Part shown: positions 42,815 to 52,251 of the stretch, one piece after another
Layout of the letters: each line of letters starts with the position of its first letter
Numbering within the stretch: position 1 is the stretch's first letter
Assembly (NCBI GenBank): GCA_000703065.1
Contig: JNLK01000001.1
Span: 2,812,001 to 2,876,000, forward strand
DNA from: Lachnospiraceae bacterium AC2029
GTDB taxonomy: Bacteria; Bacillota; Clostridia; Lachnospirales; Lachnospiraceae
DNA length: 64,000 nt
Reading direction: 5' to 3'
Made by a program: the position numbers and the translations under genes
Notes under the pieces: model-generated
Databases searched by the model: none
Told to the model about the DNA's origin: nothing
Seen by the model: the letters and a program-made list of their open reading frames with translations, nothing else

Positions 42815-44110
42815 TTGCTTGAGATTAAGTCCAATGATGAAAAGACACCCGCTCGTATTCTTGTGATCGGAGTCGGTGGTGCTGGAAACAATGCAGTAAA
42901 CCGGATGATCGATGAGAATGTTGAGGGCGTAGAGCTGATCGCTATCAATACAGATAAGCAGGCGCTGTCACTCAGCCGTGCAACCACCAAGATCCAGATC
43001 GGTGAGAAGCTGACCAAGGGACTCGGTGCAGGAGCAAAGCCTGAGATCGGTGCAAGTGCCGTTGAAGAGAATAGAGAAGAGATCAATGATATCATTAAGG
43101 ATTCCGATATGGTATTCGTAACCTGCGGTATGGGCGGTGGTACCGGAACCGGTGCGGCTCCCGTTGTTGCAGAGATCGCACGGAACCTTGGTATCCTGAC
43201 AGTCGGCGTTGTTACAAAGCCCTTCTCCTTCGAAGGAAAGCCGCGTATGAACAATGCCATGAACGGTATCGCAAAGCTTCGTGAGAATGTAGATACCCTG
43301 ATCGTGATCCCGAACGACAAGCTGCTTCAGATCTGCGACAAGCGTACAAGCATTCCCGATGCTCTGAAGAAGGCGGATGAGGTTCTTCAGCAGGGTGTTC
43401 AGGGCGTAACAGACCTGATCAACAAGCCGGGGCTTATCAACCTTGACTTCGCAGATATCCAGACCGTAATGCGCGATAAGGGCGTGGCTCATATCGGTAT
43501 CGGCCAGGCATCCGGCGACAACAAGGCCGTTGATGCGATCAAGCAGGCTATGGATTCTCCGCTGCTGGAGACAACGGTGAACGGTGCATCCGACATCATC
43601 GTAAACTTCTCCGGAAATGTAGGAATCGTAGAGGCATACGACGCTATCACCTATCTGACAGAGCAGGCAGGCGATGAGGCAAATATCATCTTCGGTACGG
43701 TTGACAATGATGTGGCAGGTGAGGATGTAAGCATCACCATTATCGCAACCGGACTTGAGGAGAGCGGCAGAGGCGGAAGAGTTACTCTTCCGAAGAAGAG
43801 TTCCTCTCAGACACTGAAGGCTCCCGGATCTTCCGAGCCCATCGTTAAGAACCCGATCTTCGGCGCAAGTAAGCCGAAGACAGGCGCACAGCCGATCCCG
43901 CTTTCCATTAATCTGAATCAGCCGCAGGCAACTGCTCCAGCTCCGAAGGCTGCAGTAGCACCGGTTAAGCCGGCACAGGCAGCACCTGCAGCTCCCGCCG
44001 CAAAGCAGGAAGCACCCGCAGCACCCGCTGCAAAGCCGGCAGCAACAGCTGCACCGCAGAAGGCCGGCGGACAGAGCATCAAGATTCCGGATTTCCTGAA
44101 GAGAGGATAA
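42815..44110 (+). CDS. ftsZ: Cell division GTPase FtsZ
   Basis: A 431-residue tubulin homologue that forms the division ring. It shows [13 protein letters not shown], the tubulin signature [10 protein letters not shown], and the T7-loop region [11 protein letters not shown]. An Ala/Pro/Lys-rich linker (about 345-420) ends in the conserved tail IKIPDFLKR that binds membrane anchors. The start is TTG at 42815 behind a strong AAGGAGG, which fits the family N-terminus. No ftsA is adjacent. An intrinsic terminator follows. Confidence 0.97.
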   Translation: MLEIKSNDEKTPARILVIGVGGAGNNAVNRMIDENVEGVELIAINTDKQALSLSRATTKIQIGEKLTKGLGAGAKPEIGASAVEENREEINDIIKDSDMVFVTCGMGGGTGTGAAPVVAEIARNLGILTVGVVTKPFSFEGKPRMNNAMNGIAKLRENVDTLIVIPNDKLLQICDKRTSIPDALKKADEVLQQGVQGVTDLINKPGLINLDFADIQTVMRDKGVAHIGIGQASGDNKAVDAIKQAMDSPLLETTVNGASDIIVNFSGNVGIVEAYDAITYLTEQAGDEANIIFGTVDNDVAGEDVSITIIATGLEESGRGGRVTLPKKSSSQTLKAPGSSEPIVKNPIFGASKPKTGAQPIPLSINLNQPQATAPAPKAAVAPVKPAQAAPAAPAAKQEAPAAPAAKPAATAAPQKAGGQSIKIPDFLKRG

Positions 44111-44122
44111 TCGAAATGTTAC

Positions 44123-44158
44123 AGAGCACGGTCGTTAATTTATGACCGTGCTCTTTTA
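44123..44158 (+). terminator. ftsZ terminator
   Basis: AGAGCACGGTC (44123-44133) pairs exactly with GACCGTGCTCT (44144-44154), followed by TTT-A-TT. Confidence 0.9.
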
Positions 44159-44241
44159 TTTTGCCCGAGAATGTTGTAAAATAGGTTTCGTGCATGCCCG
44201 GCATTTGCACACCAGAATATAAGAAAAGGACGGACGAAGGT

Positions 44242-45111
44242 ATGGAGAAAGACCACGCCGTAACGATCATAGAAGAGATGCGCAGCCGAGTAGTGGAAGG
44301 GCAGAGCTTCCCTCTGCAGCCTGCAAAGGTGGTGCTTCCCCGGGAAGAGCTGATCGAGCTTCTGGATCAACTGGAGGGGACCGTGAAGGAGGAGCTGAAG
44401 GCTTACCGTGATGTGACGGACAAGCGGGCAAAGATCCTTTCGGATGCCAAGAAAGAAGCGGAGAAGATCATATTTGAAGCGGAAAAGAGCGCCAGCCGGA
44501 TCCGCGTGACCAAGAGAAGAGAGGGTGAGCCGCTGAATTTCTCTCCTGCGGAAATGGATGCGGAGGAGAAGAAGGCTCTCAGAACGGCGGGAGATATCTA
44601 CGCCGCTTCCCTCATTTACACGGATGAAATGCTGACGGAGGTGGATCATCTTCTGGCGGACGCCTTTGATCAGCTGGATCAGGAGTATAAGGTGATGCAG
44701 GGAATGCTGCAGAGCAAGAAGGAGGCCATCGCGGAGAATAAGGCGGAGCTGCTTCGCTCATTGAATTCTCTGACGAAGGAGGACAGGTATGCCCAGATCA
44801 TGGAGCTGAGCCAGCTGCTTTCCGTGGAACTCTACCGTGAGAAGCAGAATCAGAAGGCGAAGGAACGTGAGAAGGCAAGCCAGCTGGAGATCCAGTTCGA
44901 TTCCGATGTGGTGGACCAGCAGACGCAGACCCCTGTGAATCCGGACCGTACGCCGGTGAAGGCGGACGGAACCCCTGTGAATCCGGAAAGAAATACTCCG
45001 GGAACGGATCGACCGGCCATAAACCCGGACCGTACTCCCGTCAGCCGGGAGAAGGCGCTGGCAGAGAAGGCGCTGGACAATACGCAGAGACCGGAAAGAT
45101 CAAAGAAGTGA
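44242..45111 (+). CDS. Coiled-coil protein downstream of ftsZ, unknown function
   Basis: A 289-residue soluble protein, mostly charged helix. The segment DAKKEAEKIIFEAEKSA resembles DivIVA/ATP-synthase-b-type coiled coils. The C-terminal roughly 65 residues are disordered and carry about four diverged repeats of TPVNPDRTPVKADG type. ATG 44242 follows GACGAAGG; an upstream in-frame ATG at 44194 lacks a site. Position after ftsZ and the coiled coil make a division or polarity role possible but unproved. Confidence 0.6.
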   Translation: MEKDHAVTIIEEMRSRVVEGQSFPLQPAKVVLPREELIELLDQLEGTVKEELKAYRDVTDKRAKILSDAKKEAEKIIFEAEKSASRIRVTKRREGEPLNFSPAEMDAEEKKALRTAGDIYAASLIYTDEMLTEVDHLLADAFDQLDQEYKVMQGMLQSKKEAIAENKAELLRSLNSLTKEDRYAQIMELSQLLSVELYREKQNQKAKEREKASQLEIQFDSDVVDQQTQTPVNPDRTPVKADGTPVNPERNTPGTDRPAINPDRTPVSREKALAEKALDNTQRPERSKK

Positions 45112-45148
45112 TCAAAGACAGAAGAGAAACTGAGGGAAGGTTCGTTTT

Positions 45149-45577
45149 ATGAAGACCTTAAAACCATATCGAAGAAAGATCAATTACTATGAGACAGACC
45201 AGATGCAGGTGGTGCATCATTCCAATTACGCCAGATATCTGGAGGAGGCGCGGCTGGACCTGATGGAACAGGCGGGGCTTCCCTATGACAGGCTGGAGGA
45301 GCTGGGGATCATCATCCCGGTGCTGGAGCTCCATGATTATTATACCTATGCGCTGCATTTCGGTGATACCATTGAGATCCACTCCCATATCACACGGCTT
45401 ACGCCGGTTCGGTTCAGCCTGAAGTATGAGATCAAGGATCTTGAGGGGAATCTGCTTCACAGAGCAGAGACCAGCCATGGTTTCGTGGACACGGATTTCC
45501 GTCCCATGAGCCTGAAGAAGAAATACCCTGAGATCTACGAGAATCTTCAGGAATATGTGGAGGATGAGGCTATATGA
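45149..45577 (+). CDS. Acyl-CoA thioesterase (YbgC/4HBT hotdog family)
   Basis: A 142-residue hotdog-fold protein. YYETDQMQVVHHSNYARYLEEAR contains the catalytic Asp motif of the 4-hydroxybenzoyl-CoA thioesterase group; HGFVDTDFRPMSL is the usual end. It hydrolyses an acyl-CoA; the substrate is unknown. The stop overlaps the metF start (ATGA). Confidence 0.88.
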   Translation: MKTLKPYRRKINYYETDQMQVVHHSNYARYLEEARLDLMEQAGLPYDRLEELGIIIPVLELHDYYTYALHFGDTIEIHSHITRLTPVRFSLKYEIKDLEGNLLHRAETSHGFVDTDFRPMSLKKKYPEIYENLQEYVEDEAI

Positions 45578-46431
45578 TCCGCAATAAGTTTACAGGAGAT
45601 GAGGTTGTATTCTCCTGCGAGGTGTTCCCGCCGAAAAGGGATGACGATATCTACGAGATCTTTCAGACCCTGGATGCCATCGAGGATCTGAAGCCTGATT
45701 ATATCAGTGTGACCTACGGCGCCGGAGGAAGCAACAGCAAGAAGACCGCAAAGATCTCCTCCTACATCCAGAATGTATGTGATGTTGAAGCGCTGGCGCA
45801 CATGACGGCGGTGGGAATGACCCATGACAGCCTGAAGGAACGGCTGGCGGAGCTGCGTAAGAAGGCGGTTCTCCGGATCCTGGCTCTTCGGGGGGACAAG
45901 CCCCGTACCATGACGGATGAGGAGTTCGAACAGCGGGAATTCCGTTACGCCTCGGATCTGATCCGTGAGATCAGGGAGTTCGGCGGTTTCCGGATCGCAG
46001 CGGCCTGCTATCCCGAGAAGCATCCGGAATCTCCGGATGTGGAGACGGACCTTAAGTTCCTGAAGGAGAAATGTGATCTCGGTGTGGAGGATCTGATCAC
46101 CCAGATGTTCTTCGACAATGAGAAGTTCTATCGTTTCCGCGAAAGACTGGATCAGATGGGGATCAGTGCTTCCCTGCATGCGGGGATCATGCCCATTACC
46201 AAGGTGAATCAGCTGGGGACCAGTGTGTCCCTGTCCGGATCTTCGGTACCCACAGAACTCTCCAACCTGATCGCAAAGTACGCGGAGGATCCTGCCGGCA
46301 TGCGTCAGGCGGGGATCGAATTCGCTGTACGTCAGGTGGAGGATCTGCTGAAGCACGGCATATCCGGGATTCATATCTACTCCATGAATAAGGCGGATGT
46401 GACGAACGAGATCTACAAAGCGATCCTGTAA
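45574..46431 (+). CDS. metF: Methylenetetrahydrofolate reductase
   Basis: A 285-residue TIM-barrel flavoenzyme that reduces 5,10-methylene-THF to 5-methyl-THF. Visible are SCEVFPPKRDD near the start (catalytic Glu), SVTYGAGGS, LALRGDKPRT and DLITQMFFDNEKFYRF. The length is that of the catalytic domain alone, as in bacteria. Translational coupling with the thioesterase is indicated by the overlapping ATGA. Confidence 0.94.
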   Translation: MIRNKFTGDEVVFSCEVFPPKRDDDIYEIFQTLDAIEDLKPDYISVTYGAGGSNSKKTAKISSYIQNVCDVEALAHMTAVGMTHDSLKERLAELRKKAVLRILALRGDKPRTMTDEEFEQREFRYASDLIREIREFGGFRIAAACYPEKHPESPDVETDLKFLKEKCDLGVEDLITQMFFDNEKFYRFRERLDQMGISASLHAGIMPITKVNQLGTSVSLSGSSVPTELSNLIAKYAEDPAGMRQAGIEFAVRQVEDLLKHGISGIHIYSMNKADVTNEIYKAIL

Positions 46432-46470
46432 CTGTCCGTTGTCTTCAATAGTAGGTTGACATAATATTAT

Positions 46471-46513
46471 AGAAAAACGGGGTGACTGTCATATCAGGTC
46501 ACCCCGTTTTTCT
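46471..46513. terminator. Bidirectional terminator between convergent genes
   Basis: AGAAAAACGGGGTGAC (46471-46486) pairs with GTCACCCCGTTTTTCT (46498-46513), loop about 11. The A/T ends give a U run on either strand, serving metF and the minus-strand cyclase gene. Confidence 0.9.
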
Positions 46514-46588
46514 GCGTCGAATGCCGTAATATCGATGATCGCGATACGATCGGAGACAGCGGCATGGCTCATTCATATAAGGAGGAGG

Positions 46589-48910
46589 TCAGGAGGATTC
46601 CTTCACTACGTTCTTCCTCTTCCTGCGCTTGTTGACATAAAGCTTCTCATCGGCCTTGATCATCAGCTCTTCAGCGTCCTGATCCAGGTCGCATTCGAAT
46701 TCGATGAGACCGATGCTGCACTCGATGTAGTAAGGCTTGTTGCAGCTTCGGTTCAGTTTGTTCTCGTTCTTGTTCAGAGTATCCTTCAGCTTCTTCGTCC
46801 CGGCTGGATCCATGTTGGGAACACAGATCGCGAACTCATCGCCGCCGATCCGGGCGACCACCGCATCCTCCGGCATGACGTTCTTCAGAATGTCGGCAAT
46901 GGTGCGAAGAGCAAAGTCACCTTCCTTGTGACCGAAGATGTCATTCACCTGCTTCAGGTTATCCATATCCACATAGCCGATGACTGACGGGCAGCCTCTG
47001 CAGGAGGGCGATGTGATCAGCTCCTGTGACGCTTCGAAGAAGCCACGGCGGTTCAGAAGGCCGGTGAGGGGATCCGTGATGGAGAGGTGATTCAGAAGGT
47101 CGTTCTTCTCCCGGATCTCATTCATGCTGGATTCCAGACGGTTCTGGATGGCGATCTGCTGACGCATCAGATCCATGAACTTCATGGAGGTGCCGAGCTG
47201 GAGCGTGGTGGAGTAGATCTGATTGAAATTCTGCAAAGGGGTCTCGCTGACAAAGAGCCCGTGCTGTACCTCATTGGTAAAGATCGGAGTGATCGTCATA
47301 GTGTGTCTGCGGGTGTTCGGAGTATGCTTGTTCTGGAAGATCATGGAAGAGGGAAGGATCCGGTCATCTCCTGAGAAAACCGTGTTCTTTCCGTCCAGCA
47401 TGCATGCCTGGAACAGTACGAAATCCGGGATCTGCCAGGTTCCGTCGGGAAGCTGCTGCGCCGGCTTATCGTACAGATATATATAAGCACTTTGGAATCC
47501 GTTGTTCTTGTATAGCTTGTCCATCATGAGTGAAAAGCAGAGCTTCTCATTTCCGCTGGAAAGCAATGTGTCACGAGTTATGTAAACTGAGCTCCAGATG
47601 CTGCTCTTGTGAGCATGTTCACTGGATACAAGCTGCCGGGACATGGTGAAGGTCAGTTCGGACTGAACGGCATTCAGCATGGAATTGATCCGGATCCTTT
47701 TGGCGGACGGGATGTTCAGGTTCGCCATGAATTCCGAGAGCACCCGGATGGTGCTTGTCAGCTTTACATATGAAAAATAGAAGTTGATGATCTCGTCCTC
47801 CAGGAGGGCATGGAACTCATCCAAAAGCTGGGTGATGGAAATGCTCTTTCGCTGGAAGATCGGCTGGATAAAATGCAGGATGAAGGGATCCAACACTTCG
47901 AACAGCCGCTCTGAATAGAAGCAGGAATAATAATGCTTCAGGAAAAGATCTTTGAATTCGGCAAGCAGTGTCTCAGGTGTGGCCGTCGGAAGGAAGCTGT
48001 TTACTTTCTCCAGGTATTCCGGATCGGCAGCGGGATCACATCCGCAGGAAATCCGTACGACCATGCTGGAGGGAAGAGAAGAGGTGCTGGTCTTCCCTGT
48101 CCGGACAAGCTCGATGGCCTGATAGACGGAACTGTATCCCAACTCCATGATCTTGTTGTCAACGGTGGTTAAAGCGGGTGAATGGGATGCCGCTATGGGA
48201 GCGTTATCAAAACCGGCAACCAGAATATCCTTGCCGATCTTCAGCCCGCGTTTCATGATGGCATTGTACCCGCCGATGGTCATTGTATCATTTGCGAAAA
48301 TGATGGCTTCCAGGTCAGGGTTGTTCTCAAGAAGACGGTCGACGATCTTTTCGCTGAACTCGGAAAAATCACCATATACGACACGCTTCGGATCGTACTC
48401 GATCCCATTTTCCTCCAGGACCTGCCGGTATACGGAGAGACGCTCCCGGGCGTCGTCATTTTCCTTGCGGCCGCTGACGAAGCCGATCTTTGTCTTTCCG
48501 TGGTGCCGGATCATATGCTCCACTTCTGCGCGCATACCGGGTTTGCCGTCGGTATACAGTGAAGGATAGCCTTCCACAGGGATTTCCAGTGTCAGGATCG
48601 GAACGTTGAACTGGCGAAGGAAGGAATGAATGTCATCCACGGAAAGGAAGCTTCCGATGGATCCGATGGATACGATCAGGGCATCCAGCGTCTTTTTGGA
48701 AGCGTAGTAGTATATGGAATTATACTGATAATCGTACTTTGCATTTACGGGATCGTTGTAAGATGCGTTCAGATACATGCCAGGGAAGATGATAAGATTC
48801 ACGTCTGCTTCACGAGCAGCGTATTCAACGCCCTTGCATATCTCAAAGGCGTAATCATTATCCAAGTGGCACGTGAAGAAACCGATATTGAGCCTGTGAT
48901 CAGATTTCAT
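46589..48910 (-). CDS. Diguanylate cyclase with LacI-type ligand-binding domain
   Basis: A 773-residue protein. The N-terminal about 290 residues are a periplasmic-binding-protein/LacI-like domain without a signal peptide or DNA-binding helix (RLNIGFFTCHLDND, GFVSGRKENDDARERL, LVAGFDNAPIAA). The middle has helical and GAF-like segments. The C-terminal GGDEF domain has SITDPLTGLLNRRGFF, the active-site RIGGDEF near 690 and YIECSIGLIEF. An RxxD inhibitory site is absent at the expected position (PEDA). It should make c-di-GMP in response to a small cytosolic ligand. MKSDHRL (48910) follows GGGGGTAGG; an in-frame ATG seven codons upstream is possible. Confidence 0.9.
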   Translation of the reverse strand: MKSDHRLNIGFFTCHLDNDYAFEICKGVEYAAREADVNLIIFPGMYLNASYNDPVNAKYDYQYNSIYYYASKKTLDALIVSIGSIGSFLSVDDIHSFLRQFNVPILTLEIPVEGYPSLYTDGKPGMRAEVEHMIRHHGKTKIGFVSGRKENDDARERLSVYRQVLEENGIEYDPKRVVYGDFSEFSEKIVDRLLENNPDLEAIIFANDTMTIGGYNAIMKRGLKIGKDILVAGFDNAPIAASHSPALTTVDNKIMELGYSSVYQAIELVRTGKTSTSSLPSSMVVRISCGCDPAADPEYLEKVNSFLPTATPETLLAEFKDLFLKHYYSCFYSERLFEVLDPFILHFIQPIFQRKSISITQLLDEFHALLEDEIINFYFSYVKLTSTIRVLSEFMANLNIPSAKRIRINSMLNAVQSELTFTMSRQLVSSEHAHKSSIWSSVYITRDTLLSSGNEKLCFSLMMDKLYKNNGFQSAYIYLYDKPAQQLPDGTWQIPDFVLFQACMLDGKNTVFSGDDRILPSSMIFQNKHTPNTRRHTMTITPIFTNEVQHGLFVSETPLQNFNQIYSTTLQLGTSMKFMDLMRQQIAIQNRLESSMNEIREKNDLLNHLSITDPLTGLLNRRGFFEASQELITSPSCRGCPSVIGYVDMDNLKQVNDIFGHKEGDFALRTIADILKNVMPEDAVVARIGGDEFAICVPNMDPAGTKKLKDTLNKNENKLNRSCNKPYYIECSIGLIEFECDLDQDAEELMIKADEKLYVNKRRKRKNVVKESS

Positions 48911-49008
48911 GCTGCCTACCCCCAAGAACATTCCGCAGAAAGACCCCCATCTTTCCGCATACCTTTGCCTTTGCGAACGATTTCAGCGACCGTTCACAAA
49001 CCAATACT

Positions 49009-49037
49009 ATTATATCATGATGAGGGGTTTGATTCAA
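49009..49037 (-). promoter_or_regulatory. Promoter of the diguanylate cyclase gene
   Basis: On the minus strand TTGAAT (plus 49032-49037), 17-base spacer, TATAAT (49009-49014). Confidence 0.7.
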
Positions 49038-49114
49038 CCGGACATCTGTAAAATGAGCCTGAAATGAACAGGGGAAAACGGCGCGAAAAACCTTGAGAAA
49101 ATGTTCGGTCGCGG

Positions 49115-49143
49115 TTTACAAAAGGGTCACCATCTACTATAAT
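49115..49143 (+). promoter_or_regulatory. purM promoter
   Basis: TTTACA (49115-49120), 17-base spacer, TATAAT (49138-49143). No purine riboswitch was seen in the short leader. Confidence 0.7.
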
Positions 49144-49187
49144 GGGAACGTACTTTTTGACCAATGACCCCAAAGGAGGATCAAAAC

Positions 49188-50213
49188 ATGGATTATAAGA
49201 ATTCCGGTGTTGACATTGAGGCTGGATATCGTTCCGTGGAGCTGATGAAAGAGCATATACGGAAGACACAGCGGGCAGAGGTGCTGGGAGGGATCGGCGG
49301 ATTCGCCGGCGCATTTGACCTTAGTGCCATCAAGAATATGGAGGAGCCCGTGCTGCTGTCCGGTACCGATGGCTGTGGAACGAAGGTTAAGCTGGCCTTT
49401 GTGATGGACAAGCATGATACTATCGGAATCGATGCTGTAGCCATGTGTGTAAATGATATAGCATGCTCCGGCGGAGAACCGCTGTTCTTCCTGGATTATA
49501 TCGCATGCGGCAAGAACATCCCCGAGAAGATCGCCACCATCGTCAGCGGTGTGGCTGAGGGATGCCGTCAGGCAGGTGCGGCACTGGTAGGCGGTGAGAC
49601 CGCAGAGCATCCGGGGCTTATGGAAGAGGATGAATACGATCTGGCAGGATTCGCAGTAGGTGTGGTTGAGAAGAAGGAGATGATCACCGGCGCATCCATC
49701 ACGGCAGGAGATACCCTGATCGGTATCGCCTCCAGCGGCGTACATTCCAACGGTTTCTCTCTGGTTCGGAAGATCTTCGATATGTCGGAGAAGTCCCTCA
49801 GCCGTTATGTGCCCGAGCTGGGCGGTACACTGGGTGAGACGCTGCTGACACCCACCCGTATCTATGTAAATGCGCTGAAGAAGGTGAAGGAGGCAGGCGT
49901 TACCGTGAAGGGAACCAGCCATATCACAGGCGGCGGTTTCTATGAAAATATCCCGCGGATGCTTCCGAAGGGAATCTCCGCACAGGTAAAGAAGGACAGC
50001 TATGAGGTTCCGGCAATCTTCCGCATGATGGCTCGTGAGGGCAAGGTGGAGGAGCAGATGATGTACAATACTTACAACATGGGTATCGGTATGGTTCTGG
50101 CAGTACGTCCCGAGGACGCGGACCGTACACTGGCTGCTCTGGCAGAGGCAGGCGACAGGGGTTATATCATCGGAGAGACCGTTGCTTCCGATGCAGGAGT
50201 GATCCTTGTATAG
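49188..50213 (+). CDS. purM: Phosphoribosylformylglycinamidine cyclo-ligase (AIR synthetase)
   Basis: A 341-residue PurM, making aminoimidazole ribonucleotide with ATP in purine synthesis. Family features are the N-terminal YKNSGVDIEAGYRSVELMK, LLSGTDGCGTKVKLA, GGETAEHPGLM and HITGGGFYENIPRML. The ATG at 49188 follows AAAGGAGG; an in-frame ATG at 49164 precedes that site. It heads a purM-purN-purD block, three non-consecutive steps clustered as is common. Confidence 0.96.
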   Translation: MDYKNSGVDIEAGYRSVELMKEHIRKTQRAEVLGGIGGFAGAFDLSAIKNMEEPVLLSGTDGCGTKVKLAFVMDKHDTIGIDAVAMCVNDIACSGGEPLFFLDYIACGKNIPEKIATIVSGVAEGCRQAGAALVGGETAEHPGLMEEDEYDLAGFAVGVVEKKEMITGASITAGDTLIGIASSGVHSNGFSLVRKIFDMSEKSLSRYVPELGGTLGETLLTPTRIYVNALKKVKEAGVTVKGTSHITGGGFYENIPRMLPKGISAQVKKDSYEVPAIFRMMAREGKVEEQMMYNTYNMGIGMVLAVRPEDADRTLAALAEAGDRGYIIGETVASDAGVILV

Positions 50214-50304
50214 GCGAAAACGTCATTCTGAGCCCGTAGGGCGAGGATTTCACGTGAGACATTCTGAACCCATAGATTGAAGAATCCTGAAAACGAGGAA
50301 GAAT
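50214..50304 (+). repeat. Two diverged CATTCTGA-type intergenic repeats
   Basis: CATTCTGAGCCCGTAGGG (about 50223) and CATTCTGAACCCATAGAT (about 50260) head two roughly 37-base units, each ending GAGGATTTCA- or AAGAATCCTGA-like. The wording resembles the widespread GTCATTCTGAGC...GAAGAATC intergenic repeat. Confidence 0.55.
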
Positions 50305-50901
50305 ATGCTTAGAGTTTTAGTTCTGGTATCCGGCGGAGGCACGAACCTGCAGGCCATCATCGATGCAGTGGCAGCCGGAACCGTTCAGAATACGGAGCTG
50401 GTGGGAGTCATCAGCAACAATCCCGGGGTATTTGCCCTGGAACGTGCAAAGAAGGCCGGCATTCCGGCAGAGGTGGTGAGCCCGAAGGAGTATCCGGACC
50501 GCGCCGCATTTCACAAGGCCTTTATGGATGCGGTGGATTCGTACCGGCCCGATCTGATCGTGCTGGCCGGTTTCCTGGTGGTGATACCGCCTGAGATGAT
50601 AGAGAAGTACGAACGGAGGATCATCAACATCCATCCGTCCCTGATCCCGTCCTTCTGCGGAACGGGCTATTACGGACTGAAGGTCCATGAGGCGGCTCTG
50701 GCCAGAGGCGTGAAGGTTTCCGGCGCAACCGTTCATTTCGTGGACAGCGGAACCGATACCGGTCCGATCCTGCTGCAGAAGGCAGTGGAGGTTCTTCCGG
50801 ATGATACGCCAGAGGTCCTGCAGAGAAGGATCATGGAGCAGGCGGAGTGGAAGCTGCTTCCCCAGGCGATCAATGACATCGCCACCGGAAAGATCAAATA
50901 A
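50305..50901 (+). CDS. purN: Phosphoribosylglycinamide formyltransferase
   Basis: A 198-residue PurN that formylates GAR with 10-formyl-THF. It has LVSGGGTNLQAIIDA at the start, LAGFLVVIPPEMI, the active-site NIHPSLIPSF and the Asp in VHFVDSGTDTGPIL. AACGAGGAAG precedes the ATG. Confidence 0.96.
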   Translation: MLRVLVLVSGGGTNLQAIIDAVAAGTVQNTELVGVISNNPGVFALERAKKAGIPAEVVSPKEYPDRAAFHKAFMDAVDSYRPDLIVLAGFLVVIPPEMIEKYERRIINIHPSLIPSFCGTGYYGLKVHEAALARGVKVSGATVHFVDSGTDTGPILLQKAVEVLPDDTPEVLQRRIMEQAEWKLLPQAINDIATGKIK

Positions 50902-50965
50902 GATCCGGGCCGTTTGTCCCGGTTATGATACCAATGAAAGTCAACAGGTATAAGGAGAACAGAAC

Positions 50966-52243
50966 ATGAAGGTTATGATCGTAGGCGGTGGCGGCCGTGA
51001 GCACGCCATCACATGGGCAATCGCGAAGAGCCCCCGGGTAGATAAGATCTACGCCGCTCCGGGCAATGCAGGCATCGGAGAACTGGCGGAATGTGTAAAT
51101 ATTTCCGTGATGGATGCGGATGCACTGGTTGCATTTGCAAAGGAGAAGGAAGTGGATTTCGTGGTGGTAGGACCGGATGATCCGCTGGCTGCGGGCGTGG
51201 CGGACGCTTTCCTGGATGCGGGCTTCCCCACCTTCGGACCCCGGAAGAATGCGGCCATCATCGAGGCTTCCAAGGCGTTCTCCAAGGAACTGATGAAGAA
51301 GTATGACATTCCTTCGGCAGCATACGAGGTATTTGACAATCCGGAGGATGCACTGGAATATCTGAAGACAGCGAAGATCCCCATCGTTCTGAAGGCAGAC
51401 GGCCTGGCTCTCGGCAAGGGCGTTCTGATCTGCATGACACGGGAAGAGGCCATGGAGGGTGTAAAGACCCTCATGGTGGATAAGCAGTTCGGAAGTGCCG
51501 GTGACAAGATCGTCATCGAGGAGTTCATGACGGGCCGCGAGGTATCCGTACTGTGCTTCTCCGACGGAAAGACCATCCGTCCCATGACCTCCGCGCAGGA
51601 TCATAAGCGTGCAGGAGACGGGGACACCGGTCTCAATACCGGCGGCATGGGCACATTTTCACCGAGCCCCTTCTATACCGAGGATGTGGACCGGTTCTGT
51701 AAGGAACATGTATATCAGAGGACCATCGACGCCATGGCGGCTGAGGGTCGTGAGTTTAAGGGCGTTCTGTTCTGCGGACTGATGCTGACCGAGGACGGAC
51801 CGAAGGTGCTGGAGTTCAACGCACGGTTCGGCGATCCGGAGGCACAGGTCGTGATCCCCAGAATGAAGAATGACATGCTGACCGTGATGGAGGCCTGTGT
51901 GAACGGGACTCTGGACCAGATCGAGCTGGAATTTGAAGATAATGCGGCAGTCTGCGTCATGCTGGCTTCCGACGGTTATCCGGTACATTATGAGAAGGGC
52001 TTCGAGATCAAGGGCCTGGATCGCTTCAAGACCAGAGACGGCTATTATGCGTTCCATTCCGGAAGTGCCATGAAGGACGGCAAGGTCGTTACCAACGGCG
52101 GACGTGTTCTGGGTGTGACCGCACTGGGCAGCACCCTTCCGGAGGCAAGAGCCAACGCTTACGCCGCAACGGAATGGGTGGAGTTTGACAACAAATACAT
52201 GCGCCATGACATAGGAAAGGCCATAGACGAAGCCAGCATCTGA
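50966..52243 (+). CDS. purD: Phosphoribosylamine-glycine ligase
   Basis: A 425-residue ATP-grasp enzyme forming GAR. It shows VGGGGREHAITWAI, KADGLALGKGVLIC, NTGGMGTFSPSPF and FNARFGDPEAQV, all characteristic. AAGGAGAACAG precedes the ATG. After its stop come a hairpin and the 77-bp tandem repeats. Confidence 0.97.
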   Translation: MKVMIVGGGGREHAITWAIAKSPRVDKIYAAPGNAGIGELAECVNISVMDADALVAFAKEKEVDFVVVGPDDPLAAGVADAFLDAGFPTFGPRKNAAIIEASKAFSKELMKKYDIPSAAYEVFDNPEDALEYLKTAKIPIVLKADGLALGKGVLICMTREEAMEGVKTLMVDKQFGSAGDKIVIEEFMTGREVSVLCFSDGKTIRPMTSAQDHKRAGDGDTGLNTGGMGTFSPSPFYTEDVDRFCKEHVYQRTIDAMAAEGREFKGVLFCGLMLTEDGPKVLEFNARFGDPEAQVVIPRMKNDMLTVMEACVNGTLDQIELEFEDNAAVCVMLASDGYPVHYEKGFEIKGLDRFKTRDGYYAFHSGSAMKDGKVVTNGGRVLGVTALGSTLPEARANAYAATEWVEFDNKYMRHDIGKAIDEASI

Positions 52244-52251
52244 GAACACCC

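Noticed and set aside
49144-49187. Purine riboswitch ahead of purM
   Set aside because: The leader between the promoter and the ATG is under 45 bases, too short for the aptamer.
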